A model generated the notes under the pieces. It was given only the letters and a program-made list of their open reading frames with translations. It was not told the origin of the DNA and ran no database searches. This document shows, in pieces, positions 7,695-16,185 of a stretch of 32,088 bases of DNA. Source of the DNA: CAYSAQ01 sp964429235 (lineage in GTDB: Bacteria > Margulisbacteria > Riflemargulisbacteria > GWF2-35-9 > DYQY01); assembly GCA_964429235.1 (NCBI GenBank), contig CAYSAQ010000014.1:1-32088 (forward strand), read 5' to 3'. A program made the translations under genes and the position numbers. Each line of letters begins with the position of its first letter. Position 1 is the first letter of the stretch.

Positions 7695-9842
7695 TTATGT
7701 TAAAACGTTTTCCAAACTGATTCGTTTACGATTCACATCAACTTCTAAAACTTGAACTGTAACTGTTTGTCCAGCAGAGACGATATCATTTGGATCTTTC
7801 ACGAAAGTATTACTAAGTTTAGAGATATGAATAAGTCCATCCTGATGAACACCTATATCAACAAAAGCACCAAAATTGGTAACATTTGTAACAATTCCTT
7901 CAAGCTTTTGGCCTGGGCTTAAATCCGATATTTCATTAACCCCTTCATCAAAGGTTGCATATGTGAATTTTTCGCGCGGATCTATTCCGGGTTTCTTCAG
8001 TTCAGACACAATATCTTTTAATGTTGGCAAGCCAACAGAGTCAGTCACAAATTCGTTTAAATCTAAGCTATCCATGATCGAGGTATCAGAAATTATCTTG
8101 TCGATCTTACAATTCAAAGTTTTTGCCATTTTTTTTACAATCGAATAAGTTTCTGGATGAATAGCCGTATTATCTAACAACTCTGTGCTGCTTGGTATTC
8201 TCAAAAACCCCGCACATTGTTCAAATGCTTTCGGGCCTAATTTCGGAACTTGCTTCAATTCTCTACGGTTTTTAAAACTAGTAATTTTCGAACGATATTC
8301 AGTAATTGATTTAGCTAATACCGGACCAATCCCCGAAACATGAGCCAATATTGAATAAGAAGCAGTATTTAGATTTACACCCACGAAGTTTACGCAATAC
8401 TCTACAATAAAATCTAAGGATTTTTTTAATTCTTTTTGATTAACATCATGCTGATACTGCCCAACACCAATTGACTTGGGATCAATTTTTATTAATTCTG
8501 ACAAGGGATCTTGAAGCCGTCTAGCAATACTAATTGCACCACGAATTGTAATATCCAAATCTGGAAACTCTTCACGCGCAAGTTCAGATGCAGAATATAT
8601 AGAAGCCCCAGACTCATTCACAATAACGGACTTCACATCTAAATTATTATTCTTAATCATCTTATTAACAAATTGATCCGTCTCTTTAGATGCAGTCCCA
8701 TTCCCAATTGCAATAAAGACTACCTTATATTTCAAAACTAGCTTCATTAGCGATTCAGCAGCCTCTTTTTCTTTATTTTTTGGTGCAGTTGGGTAAATGA
8801 CTGTACTTTCAAGATAACTACCCGTGTTATCGACTACAGCTACTTTACACCCAGTCCTAAACCCCGGGTCTATTGCCAATATTGCATATGGTCCTGCTGG
8901 AGGAGCCAGCAATAAATTTTGTAAGTTCTTTGCAAAAACCTGAATAGATTCTGCTTCAGACAGAAGAAGCTTTTCATTAAAGCATTCATTTTCGATAGAA
9001 GGGAATATAAGACGCTTAAAGCTATCTGTTATCGCCTGAACAAGTTCTGCATAAAAAAAAGTATTTTTTTCGAAGATCACATTTTTTATCAAATAATCTA
9101 AACAAGCCTTATCATCTACTACAATTGAATAGGTAAGTACTTTTTCAACCGAAGCTCTTCGTATTGCAAGTATCCGATGAGCCGATGCTTTTTTAAGTAT
9201 TTCCATAAAATCGTAATACATTTCATACTTTGTTTCTTTATCTTTAAATTCTTTTTTTACCTTAGTCACAACTTGCCCCAAATTTTGGGTATGCATCCTA
9301 ATCCATTTTCGATAATTCGCATTATCAGATATCTTTTCAGCAATAATATCCAAAGCTCCCTGCAACACATCTTCTACAGTCGCAAGACCCTTATCTTCAG
9401 CAATATATTGATTATACAAAGCCACCTTCGATACATTAATAGGCTTTTGCTCAAATATTATCTTGGCCAAAGGTTCTAATCCCTTAGCTATCGCAATCAT
9501 TGCTCGTGTTTGCTTCTTTTTCTTATAGGGTAAATACAAATCCTCAAGAATTTGCTTATTTATACATGAACCAATCTGTTTTTCTAGTTCTCTAGTAAGT
9601 TTTTCTTGTTCAGTTATCGCTTTTAGAATTGTTTCTTTACGTAAGTTCAATTCCTTAAAATAATCAGAAATTGTTTTGATCTCTTGAATTTTAACTTCGT
9701 CCATAGAACCTGTTCGCTCTTTTCTATAACGAGCAATAAAGGGAATAGTGCTACCTTCATTCAATAATTCAAGTACATTCGAAATGCTCTTTGTATTTAT
9801 AGAAATCTGTTTTGATATATGTTCAACTAGATTGATGCTCAT
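7695..9842 (-). CDS. tex: Tex family RNA-binding protein
   Basis: A 715-aa Tex protein, near the usual length. The order is an N-terminal helical Tex domain (LLNEGSTIPFIARYRKERTG near residue 27), the central region with LYLPYKKKKQTRA (about 103-114), a YqgF/RNase H-like domain starting ILAIDPGFRTGCKVAVVD (about 321-338), the helix-hairpin-helix region (about 480-560), and a C-terminal S1 domain (about 640-712, GIVTNVTNFGAFVDIGVHQD). Tex is a conserved nucleic-acid-binding factor linked to transcription and stress tolerance; its exact biochemical role is unsettled. It stands alone, convergent with batE. No clear Shine-Dalgarno site precedes the ATG (the bases just before it read TATTAGCCT). 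It sits between batE and a relic of the batE 3' end. Confidence 0.97.
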   Translation of the reverse strand: MSINLVEHISKQISINTKSISNVLELLNEGSTIPFIARYRKERTGSMDEVKIQEIKTISDYFKELNLRKETILKAITEQEKLTRELEKQIGSCINKQILEDLYLPYKKKKQTRAMIAIAKGLEPLAKIIFEQKPINVSKVALYNQYIAEDKGLATVEDVLQGALDIIAEKISDNANYRKWIRMHTQNLGQVVTKVKKEFKDKETKYEMYYDFMEILKKASAHRILAIRRASVEKVLTYSIVVDDKACLDYLIKNVIFEKNTFFYAELVQAITDSFKRLIFPSIENECFNEKLLLSEAESIQVFAKNLQNLLLAPPAGPYAILAIDPGFRTGCKVAVVDNTGSYLESTVIYPTAPKNKEKEAAESLMKLVLKYKVVFIAIGNGTASKETDQFVNKMIKNNNLDVKSVIVNESGASIYSASELAREEFPDLDITIRGAISIARRLQDPLSELIKIDPKSIGVGQYQHDVNQKELKKSLDFIVEYCVNFVGVNLNTASYSILAHVSGIGPVLAKSITEYRSKITSFKNRRELKQVPKLGPKAFEQCAGFLRIPSSTELLDNTAIHPETYSIVKKMAKTLNCKIDKIISDTSIMDSLDLNEFVTDSVGLPTLKDIVSELKKPGIDPREKFTYATFDEGVNEISDLSPGQKLEGIVTNVTNFGAFVDIGVHQDGLIHISKLSNTFVKDPNDIVSAGQTVTVQVLEVDVNRKRISLENVLT

Positions 9843-9884
9843 AGGCTAATATTTAATCACTTAACAACAATATTGGCTAGTTAT

Positions 9885-9939
9885 AGCTTCATAAATAAGC
9901 CGTCAGGCCAATAAGGGTGGGGCTTTAATCATAACTTAA
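9885..9939 (+). pseudogene. Degenerate remnant of a batE 3' end
   Basis: This stretch matches 44 of 55 bases at the end of batE (7617-7671), in the same orientation. Read in the batE frame it gives SFINKPSGQ*GWGFNHNL against SFINNSLGQSGWALNRNL in BatE, which is 11 of 18 residues with an in-frame stop replacing a serine (TCA to TAA). No start codon or other coding signal is present. It is best read as the relic of a second batE copy, or of a duplication made when tex entered this site. Similarity stops on both sides as far as I can align by eye. Confidence 0.8.
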
Positions 9940-9950
9940 CCTCACTACAA

Positions 9951-9979
9951 GTTACTTATTAGTAAAAATACTAAGTAAC
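9951..9979. repeat. Imperfect hairpin near the batE relic
   Basis: The left arm GTTACTTA plus GTA pairs with the right arm TACTAAGTAAC, giving 11 base pairs with a three-base bulge and an AAAA loop. Neither strand has a T-run after it, so it is not a normal intrinsic terminator. It starts 11 bp after the batE relic ends. Confidence 0.5.
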
Positions 9980-10190
9980 AATATGCAAAGAGGACAAGAA
10001 ATACAATAAAAACAGATCAGAACAAGTAGCAGATAGCCATATACGATAAAGAAATAGAGATAAGCAGAACCATACAACGAATACCCATATAAGAACCAAG
10101 CAGTTAGGGCAAAATAGAGGGCGTGAACTATTCAAAGGAAACAAAAACACCAATACTGCCGCCCTCAAATACCCCCTATAACCAATGTCG

Positions 10191-10206
10191 CATAATATAT
10201 ATTATG
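10191..10206. repeat. Perfect 16-bp palindrome upstream of gpmI
   Basis: CATAATATATATTATG is a perfect inverted repeat about 190 bp before the gpmI start. ATGTC just before it and GACAT just after it form a looser outer pair. It could be an operator or only an AT-rich coincidence; the sequence alone does not decide this. Confidence 0.35.
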
Positions 10207-10393
10207 TTAAATATGACATATGCTAAATACTGAGCGTAGGCCTTATAGCTAAAGGGTTGTTAATAGTTACTCACAATTTGGAGAGTTTTCCACAATTGAA
10301 TTCCCTTGCGTATCAACAAATTTCGATTTTTCAGGGAACAACAGATACCTTACAATGACTTTAGTATAAAAACTTAATTTAAGGAGCCTTAAA

Positions 10394-11944
10394 ATGACAA
10401 AATATAAACCAACACTATTAGCAATTCTCGATGGTTGGGGCGTTGGAAATAAAGATGGCTCTGATGCAATACATTTAGCAGATACTCCAAATCTTGATAA
10501 TTTCCTAAAAAACAATCCTCATACATTTATAAAAACAAATAGCCGAGATGTCGGATTACCAGATGGCGTGATGGGCAACTCTGAAGTTGGTCACCAAAAT
10601 ATCGGAGCTGGAAGAATTGTTTACCAAGCTTTAGTAAAAATTAATATAGATATTGAAAATGGCGACTTTAATAAAAACGAAGCAATTTGTGTTGCTTTTG
10701 ATAATGCAAAGAAAAACAACTCAGCAATACATTTTATTGGTCTTTTATCTGATGGCGGAGTTCATAGTGATATTTCACATTTATTTGCCCTACTTCAAAA
10801 AGCTAAGAATATGGGATTACCCAAGGTTTATGTTCACGCATTAATGGACGGAAGAGACACATCCCCTACTTCAGGTATTAATTACATGGAAAAACTTGAA
10901 AATAAGATAAAAGAAATTGGAGCTGGTAAAATCGCATCTGTTTCAGGCCGTTACTATGGTATGGATAGAGATAACAACTATAACAGGAACATTATAGCCT
11001 ACAACACTATTGTAAAAGGAGAAGGCGCAGCTCATGACAGCCCTACACTTCTTCTCAAGGAAAGCTATGCCAAAGACAAAACAGATGAATTTATTCAACC
11101 AACGCCAATAAGCATTAATGGAGAAACAATTAAGGTACAAGTGAATGATTCTATTGTATTCTTTAACTTCAGACCAGACAGAGCAAGACAATTAGCCAAA
11201 ATGCTTATCAATAAAGTAGACAACGATGTTGACAATATTTTCCAAGGAATAAAAACACCAAATATAACATTTTCCAGCATGACTCAATACCAAGAAGGAC
11301 TTAATAAAAATATCGCCTACCCTCCGCAACCACTTAAAAACACAATGGGAGAAGTTATTTCTAATCTAGGAATGAAACAATTAAGAATTGCTGAAACAGA
11401 AAAGTATGCTCATGTTACTTTTTTCTTTAATGGCGGATCAGAAGCAGTATTTGAAGGAGAGGATAGAATTATAGCTCCTTCACCAAAAGAAGTTGATGGC
11501 TATTATGACAGAAAACCAGAAATGGCTGCATACGAAGTAACAGAGAAACTACTCGATGCTATCAATAGTAATAAATATGACTTCATAGTCCTTAACTTTG
11601 CAAATATGGACATGGTTGGTCATACAGGAATTATAGATGCCGCAAAAAAAGCTGTAACTGTTGTTGATACATGTATAGGAAAAGTAGTTGATTTAGTTAG
11701 GGCTAAAGGTGGAGCAGCAATTATCACTGCAGACCATGGTAATGCAGATAATATGAAAGCAGACGATGGCTCACCAATGACAGCTCACTCTATGAATCTT
11801 GTTCCTTTTGTAATTGTAAGTGATGAAGAAAATATTTCATTAAAAGAAACCGGGAAACTAGCAGACATATCTCCATCTATTCTCGACTTACTCAAAATAG
11901 ACAAACCAAGTGAGATGACAGGTGATTCGTTAATTATTAGATAA
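10394..11944 (+). CDS. gpmI: 2,3-bisphosphoglycerate-independent phosphoglycerate mutase
   Basis: A 516-aa enzyme that interconverts 3- and 2-phosphoglycerate in glycolysis using two manganese ions and a phosphoserine intermediate. Metal-binding and catalytic motifs are complete: LAILDGWG with Asp13, GNSEVGHQNIGAG with the nucleophile Ser63, ALMDGRDT, RYYGMDRD, FNFRPDRARQL, DMVGHTG and ITADHGNADN. A good AAGGAG site precedes the ATG by about eight bases. It is a single gene transcribed divergently from tex. Its last 15 bp overlap the convergent glutamine amidotransferase gene. A second, unrelated phosphoglycerate mutase (gpmA) lies 2.6 kb away, so the organism has both types. Confidence 0.98.
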   Translation: MTKYKPTLLAILDGWGVGNKDGSDAIHLADTPNLDNFLKNNPHTFIKTNSRDVGLPDGVMGNSEVGHQNIGAGRIVYQALVKINIDIENGDFNKNEAICVAFDNAKKNNSAIHFIGLLSDGGVHSDISHLFALLQKAKNMGLPKVYVHALMDGRDTSPTSGINYMEKLENKIKEIGAGKIASVSGRYYGMDRDNNYNRNIIAYNTIVKGEGAAHDSPTLLLKESYAKDKTDEFIQPTPISINGETIKVQVNDSIVFFNFRPDRARQLAKMLINKVDNDVDNIFQGIKTPNITFSSMTQYQEGLNKNIAYPPQPLKNTMGEVISNLGMKQLRIAETEKYAHVTFFFNGGSEAVFEGEDRIIAPSPKEVDGYYDRKPEMAAYEVTEKLLDAINSNKYDFIVLNFANMDMVGHTGIIDAAKKAVTVVDTCIGKVVDLVRAKGGAAIITADHGNADNMKADDGSPMTAHSMNLVPFVIVSDEENISLKETGKLADISPSILDLLKIDKPSEMTGDSLIIR

Positions 11945-12610
11945 ATAGTCCATTATCTGAAACATAGCATTATTAGCTTTTTTAGAATACTTTTTAGTCT
12001 TAACAAATATTTCAGCAGCTGTTTGGATATATTCTCCATCAACTATATCATCAGCGCAGTTATCTACTAATTCTCTTGCTGTGAAAGTGTTTGCTTCTAA
12101 ATGAAACTGCAATGCAATAACTCTATTATTATAGATAAATGCTTGATTCATGCATGTTTCGCTTCTATATAATCTAATTGCACCAGCAGGTAAATCAAAA
12201 GTGTCACCATGCCAATGGAATACAGTCATCTTTTCTTCTAAAAAAGGAAACTCATCGATTGATTTTTCAACTTCATACCAGCCAATTTCAGAGTGATTAT
12301 TTTCATACACTTTTGAACCCAAAACATCAGCAATTAATTGTGCACCTAAGCATATTCCAACTATAGATTTTCTTTCTTCTACAGCTTCTTTTATAAACTC
12401 TTTCTCTTTCACCAACCAAGGGTATTGCTCTTCATCATATATATTCATTGGCCCACCCATGACTACTAAGGCATCAAAATCTTCAACACTCGGAAGCTCA
12501 TGTCCTTTATATAATTCCGTACAGGAAACAGTTACATTTCTAAGCACTGCCCATTCTCTAATGCTACCGATATCCTCAAATGGTACATGTTTCAAGTAAT
12601 GTAATCTCAT
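11930..12610 (-). CDS. Class I glutamine amidotransferase domain protein (GMP synthase-like)
   Basis: A 226-aa stand-alone class I glutamine amidotransferase. The triad is present: Cys87 in GICLGAQ, His170 and Glu172 in ALQFHLE, with MGGPMNIYDE as the oxyanion-side motif. It belongs to the GuaA-N-like group that often begins MRxHYLxHVPFE, as here. That group includes proteins annotated as GMP synthase-like or gamma-glutamyl hydrolase-like, and the true substrate is unknown. The frame opens at a TTG at 12622, but the ATG at 12610 gives the family N-terminus and forms TAATG with the rarA stop, so I start there. It ends the serC operon and overlaps gpmI by 15 bp. It is unlikely to be PurQ, which differs in its N-terminal motif. 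Confidence 0.9.
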   Translation of the reverse strand: MRLHYLKHVPFEDIGSIREWAVLRNVTVSCTELYKGHELPSVEDFDALVVMGGPMNIYDEEQYPWLVKEKEFIKEAVEERKSIVGICLGAQLIADVLGSKVYENNHSEIGWYEVEKSIDEFPFLEEKMTVFHWHGDTFDLPAGAIRLYRSETCMNQAFIYNNRVIALQFHLEANTFTARELVDNCADDIVDGEYIQTAAEIFVKTKKYSKKANNAMFQIMDYLSNN

Positions 12611-13749
12611 TAAAGGGTCCAATTCCTTAATTGGTCAGGCACAGGATTATTTGGTTTTTCAGAAACTCTTTTAATAGCTGCATTAATTTTATTATAAGAA
12701 GTCGTATCTTTAGGAGCTCTGCTTAAATAACAACAAGCATGTGAAAGATTTATTCTTACTTCTGGCATTCCGATTACTTCTGTAGATTTGTATACATCAG
12801 TAGCTACTTGTAATGCAACCGGGTCTGCAAGACCTACATCTTCCGAAGCAAAAACCACCATTCTTCTAGCAATAAACCGAGGATCCTCACCAGCAACTAA
12901 CATTCTAGCCAAATAATGAACAGCATCATCTTCTTTGCTTGCTCTCATCGATTTAATGAATGCCGAAATTATATCATAATGTTCATTATCATCATAATGG
13001 ACTATTTTATGCATAGTTATCTGTTCGGCATCGTCTTCAGTTACTACGATCTCTTCACCCTTCTTCGCCTTTTTACTTAAAACGATAAGCTCCATATTAT
13101 TGAGGACTTGGCGCAAATCACCATCACTACTAAACACTATTTTCTTCATAATTTCAGGGTCAACTTTAATCGACCATTGAGTCATAATATTATCTACAGA
13201 AAAGGATCGTTCGATCGCCTTTTTAATCTCAGGATATGCCAATGGTTTAAACTCAAAAAGCCTACTACGAGAGACAAGAGCAGAATTTAGACTATACAAA
13301 GGATTGGATGTTGTAGCGCCAATAAATTGAACTACCCCGCTCTCCAAATCCTTTAATAAGACATCCTGCTGACTTTTGTTAAATCTATGTATTTCATCTA
13401 CAAAAAGAATCGTTTTTTTACGATAATAAGAGAAATCTTTTTTGGCTTGTTCTATCACCAGTCGAATATCAGAAACCTTACTCTCAACTGCATTTAAGCT
13501 TACAAAATTAGACTCTGTTTTATTCGAAATAATTCTAGCTAAAGTCGTTTTCCCTGTACCTGGAGGGCCAAAAAATAACAGAGAACTAATCCTATCTGCA
13601 TCAATTAATTTACGTAACAATTTACCTTCACTAACTATATGTTCTTGTCCTACAAATCCATCCAAATCTTTTGGACGCATCCTGTAAGCAAGTGGTTTTC
13701 TAGTATCATCTTCGATTGCTTGCGAAAAAAGGTCTTGTTGTTTATCCAT
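12610..13749 (-). CDS. rarA: RarA/MgsA AAA+ ATPase of replication-fork maintenance, short C-terminus
   Basis: A 379-aa AAA+ protein of the RarA (MgsA, WRNIP1) family, related to clamp-loader subunits and acting at stalled replication forks. It has PLAYRMRPKDLDGFVGQEH (about 19-37), Walker A GPPGTGKT (61-68), Walker B ILFVDEIHRF (114-123), sensor-1 GATTSNP (144-150) and SRSRLFEF, then the helical MgsA part with ARRMVVFASEDVGLADP. Most relatives are 420-450 aa. This one stops after PVPDQLRNWTL and lacks the final segment of about 50-60 residues that usually has a GYKYPHD-like motif. The ATG overlaps the exoA stop (TAATG) and the rarA stop overlaps the amidotransferase start in the same way. Confidence 0.95.
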   Translation of the reverse strand: MDKQQDLFSQAIEDDTRKPLAYRMRPKDLDGFVGQEHIVSEGKLLRKLIDADRISSLLFFGPPGTGKTTLARIISNKTESNFVSLNAVESKVSDIRLVIEQAKKDFSYYRKKTILFVDEIHRFNKSQQDVLLKDLESGVVQFIGATTSNPLYSLNSALVSRSRLFEFKPLAYPEIKKAIERSFSVDNIMTQWSIKVDPEIMKKIVFSSDGDLRQVLNNMELIVLSKKAKKGEEIVVTEDDAEQITMHKIVHYDDNEHYDIISAFIKSMRASKEDDAVHYLARMLVAGEDPRFIARRMVVFASEDVGLADPVALQVATDVYKSTEVIGMPEVRINLSHACCYLSRAPKDTTSYNKINAAIKRVSEKPNNPVPDQLRNWTL

Positions 13750-14510
13750 TATTTAATAACTAGCTCAATTGGGCAGTGGTCTGAGCCCATTACTTCATTA
13801 TATATATTTTGAGAATCAATTGAAGGAAAAAACCTGTCACTTACAAGAAAATGATCTATTCTCCACCCTATATTCTTTGCTCTTGAGCCTCCCATATAGC
13901 TCCACCAAGTATATTTAATTTCATCTGGGTATAAAGACCTAAAAACATCTTTAAACCCAGCTCTGAGATAGTTTCTGAAGCCATCTCTTTCTTCATCAGT
14001 AAAACCGGGATTTCTCCTGTTTGGCTTTGGGTTTTTTAAATCAATCTCTTCTGGCGCTACATTAAGATCACCACATACTATTACTGGTTTAATTTCATCT
14101 AATTTTTTTATAAATTTCAAAAACTCTTTGTCCCATTCATTCTGTCTATAATCAAGCCTAAGTAATTCTCTTTTTGAATTTGGTGTATAAACATTTACTA
14201 AATAAAAATCTGGCAAATCAACAGTAAGGACACGTCCCTCTCCATCATGTTCTTCAATACCTATTCCATAGATAACTTCGAAAGGTTCAATTTTAGAAAA
14301 TATTGCAGTTCCTGAATAACCTTTTTTAACTGCACTATTCCAGTATTCATATTTATATCCTAGCTTTGAAAATTCATGTTCAACCTGCTCTTGCATTGCC
14401 TTTGTTTCCTGAACACAAACAATATCAGGGTTATATTCTTTTAGATAATCATTAAAGCCTTTATTTATTACTGCCCTAATGCCGTTAACGTTCCATGAGT
14501 GAATTATCAT
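13749..14510 (-). CDS. exoA: Exodeoxyribonuclease III (AP endonuclease)
   Basis: A 253-aa exonuclease III/AP endonuclease that cuts DNA at abasic sites in base excision repair. Catalytic motifs are present: SWNVNGIRA with Asn7, VQETK with the metal ligand Glu35, NVYTPNSK, CGDLNVAPEEIDL, and GSDHCPI at the C-terminus. The frame is open ten codons upstream, but the ATG at 14510 overlaps the gpmA TGA as ATGA and gives the normal family start MIIHSWNVNG. The order gpmA-exoA-rarA joins repair genes to glycolysis in one transcript. Length is typical and no residue is missing. Confidence 0.97.
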   Translation of the reverse strand: MIIHSWNVNGIRAVINKGFNDYLKEYNPDIVCVQETKAMQEQVEHEFSKLGYKYEYWNSAVKKGYSGTAIFSKIEPFEVIYGIGIEEHDGEGRVLTVDLPDFYLVNVYTPNSKRELLRLDYRQNEWDKEFLKFIKKLDEIKPVIVCGDLNVAPEEIDLKNPKPNRRNPGFTDEERDGFRNYLRAGFKDVFRSLYPDEIKYTWWSYMGGSRAKNIGWRIDHFLVSDRFFPSIDSQNIYNEVMGSDHCPIELVIK

Positions 14511-15193
14511 AAATAATGATTCTTCATCGCATGCATACACGTATCAAGATCATATACTAAAGGTGTTCCTGTCGGAATATTTAGATCCATTACCTGCTCA
14601 TCAGTCATACCATCTAATATTTTAACTAATGCTCTTAGACTATTTCCATGAGCAGAAATAATAACAGATTTGCCAGCACAAATTTGAGGACAAATAATTT
14701 CCTCATAATAAGGGATGACTCGATCAATCGTCATTTGCAAATTCTCACCAAATGGCAATTCTTCTTTTGGGATATTTTCATATAAGGCATCATTCCCTGG
14801 ATATCTAGAGTCATCTAAACCCACTAATGGCGGCAATTCAGAAATGCTCCTTCTCCATTTATGGACCTGCTCTTCACCGTACTTTTCAGCAGTTTCTTTT
14901 TTATTTAAACCCTGCAAAGCACCATAATGTCTTTCATTAAGCTTATAACTTCTTTCTACTAAAATATCTTCATGTGAAATCTCTGAAAGAATAATATCTA
15001 ATGTACGAGTTGCTCTTTTTAGTACAGACGTAAAGGCAACATCAAAAGAAAAACCGCTCTCTTTTAGTTTCTGACCAGCTTTATGAGCTTCCCCAACACC
15101 TGTTTCTGATAGGTCTACGTCAGTCCAACCTGTAAACTTGTTAGCTAAGTTCCACTCGCTTTCACCATGTCTAACTAAAACCAGTTTATTCAT
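14507..15193 (-). CDS. gpmA: 2,3-bisphosphoglycerate-dependent phosphoglycerate mutase
   Basis: A 228-aa histidine phosphatase superfamily enzyme. It has LVRHGESEWN with the phospho-accepting His9, then NKFTGWTDVDLSETG, FTSVLKRATRT, LNERHYGALQGLNK and the second catalytic histidine in SAHGNSLRAL. These are the hallmarks of the cofactor-dependent mutase rather than a general phosphatase. The start overlaps the pfkA stop (TAATG) and the stop overlaps exoA (ATGA). It does the same reaction as GpmI encoded nearby but has an unrelated fold and mechanism. Confidence 0.98.
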   Translation of the reverse strand: MNKLVLVRHGESEWNLANKFTGWTDVDLSETGVGEAHKAGQKLKESGFSFDVAFTSVLKRATRTLDIILSEISHEDILVERSYKLNERHYGALQGLNKKETAEKYGEEQVHKWRRSISELPPLVGLDDSRYPGNDALYENIPKEELPFGENLQMTIDRVIPYYEEIICPQICAGKSVIISAHGNSLRALVKILDGMTDEQVMDLNIPTGTPLVYDLDTCMHAMKNHYL

Positions 15194-16176
15194 TATTTAC
15201 TTAGTTTATCAAACATATCCATTGTTTTAGGAGTAATTGGCTTCTTCTTTTCCCAAGTTTCTTTTAATGGAATATAATTAACATCATCCTGCATTGTTGT
15301 ATAACCAACCATAACATTATTCATGCCTTTATCTAATGCAAGAACAGCTTCGTATCCTAGTTTGCTAGCAACTATTCTATCTAAAGCACTAGGACTTCCA
15401 CCTCGTTGCAAGTGACCAAGTATCGTAACTCTGATATCCCAACTATCACCAAGGTCTTTTGCCAGCATATCTTTTACTGCGAAACCGCCACCAAGTTCAT
15501 CACCCTCTGCAACAATTACAATATAGCTCTTCTTGCCATTTTCTCTACCCTGCTTAAGCCTATTTAAAATAATGCCATATTCTTCATTATTCTCAGGAAT
15601 AAAGACTCCTTCTGCTCCTGAAGCAATACCTGTATACATAGCTAAATAGCCAGCATGCCTGCCCATTACTTCAATCACAAAAAGCCTATCATGAGATGTC
15701 GCAGTATCACGAATTTTGTCTATTGCTTCAACTGCTGTATTTAATGCAGTATCATAACCTATAGTGTACTCTGTCCCATACAAATCGTTATCAATTGTTC
15801 CTGGAATTCCTATACCTTGAACTCCATAGTTTTCAATCAAATCACTTAATCCATGAAACGACCCATCACCACCAATAACAATCAATTTATTAATTCCTCG
15901 AGCAGACATATTTTTATATGCTGTTTTTACACCTTCTGATGTTCGGAATCTTTTACTACGGGCAGTATGAATAAATGTACCACCTCTATTTAAAGTATTT
16001 CCTACGGAACGAATATCTAGGTCTTCAAACCAACCGTTAATTAGTCCTTCAAATCCTCTATAAACTCCAACAACATCATAACCTAAGCCAATAGCTGTCC
16101 TTACTACCGACCTAACAGCAGCGTTCATCCCTGGACCATCTCCGCCACTTGTTAATACTGCAATTGTGTCTTTCAT
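15193..16176 (-). CDS. pfkA: ATP-dependent 6-phosphofructokinase
   Basis: A 327-aa phosphofructokinase that makes fructose 1,6-bisphosphate, the committed step of glycolysis. Motifs: SGGDGPGMNAAVR (10-22), GGDGSFHGL (102-110), PGTIDND (125-131) with the catalytic aspartate, and MGRHAGYLA. Glycine, not aspartate, follows GGD, and PGTIDND replaces the PKTIDND of pyrophosphate enzymes, so ATP is the expected donor. AAGGAGT lies at good distance before the ATG and overlaps the serC stop region. Nine bases separate it from serC. One small variation is GGDGPGMN where most ATP enzymes have GGDAPGMN. Confidence 0.98.
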   Translation of the reverse strand: MKDTIAVLTSGGDGPGMNAAVRSVVRTAIGLGYDVVGVYRGFEGLINGWFEDLDIRSVGNTLNRGGTFIHTARSKRFRTSEGVKTAYKNMSARGINKLIVIGGDGSFHGLSDLIENYGVQGIGIPGTIDNDLYGTEYTIGYDTALNTAVEAIDKIRDTATSHDRLFVIEVMGRHAGYLAMYTGIASGAEGVFIPENNEEYGIILNRLKQGRENGKKSYIVIVAEGDELGGGFAVKDMLAKDLGDSWDIRVTILGHLQRGGSPSALDRIVASKLGYEAVLALDKGMNNVMVGYTTMQDDVNYIPLKETWEKKKPITPKTMDMFDKLSK

Positions 16177-16185
16177 AAGAACTCC

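Larger units (their letters stand above)
9843..10393. other. Gene-poor 551-bp intergenic stretch between tex and gpmI
   Basis: No convincing gene lies here. It holds the batE relic (9885-9939), an imperfect hairpin (9951-9979), a GC-rich 7-bp inverted pair GAGGGCG/CGCCCTC (10117-10123 and 10160-10166) and a 16-bp perfect AT palindrome (10191-10206). On the + strand one frame is open from about 9978 to 10180 with a single interrupting TAA; its translation is rich in Asn, Arg, Gln and Lys and I do not recognise it. It may be decayed coding sequence. Promoters for the divergent tex and gpmI genes must lie here, but I cannot fix them with confidence. Confidence 0.6.

Noticed and set aside
9971..10168. 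65-aa open frame on the - strand in the tex-gpmI gap
   Set aside because: No ribosome site, no recognisable protein, unusual Cys/Leu/Phe-rich composition, and it covers noncoding-looking sequence.
11930..12610. The amidotransferase as PurQ, partner of small PurL
   Set aside because: Its N-terminus (MRLHYLKHVPFE) and spacing match the GuaA-N-like group, and it lies 7 kb from purL in another operon.
15193..16176. Pyrophosphate-dependent phosphofructokinase
   Set aside because: GGDGS and PGTIDND are the ATP-type residues; pyrophosphate enzymes have GGDD and PKTIDND.
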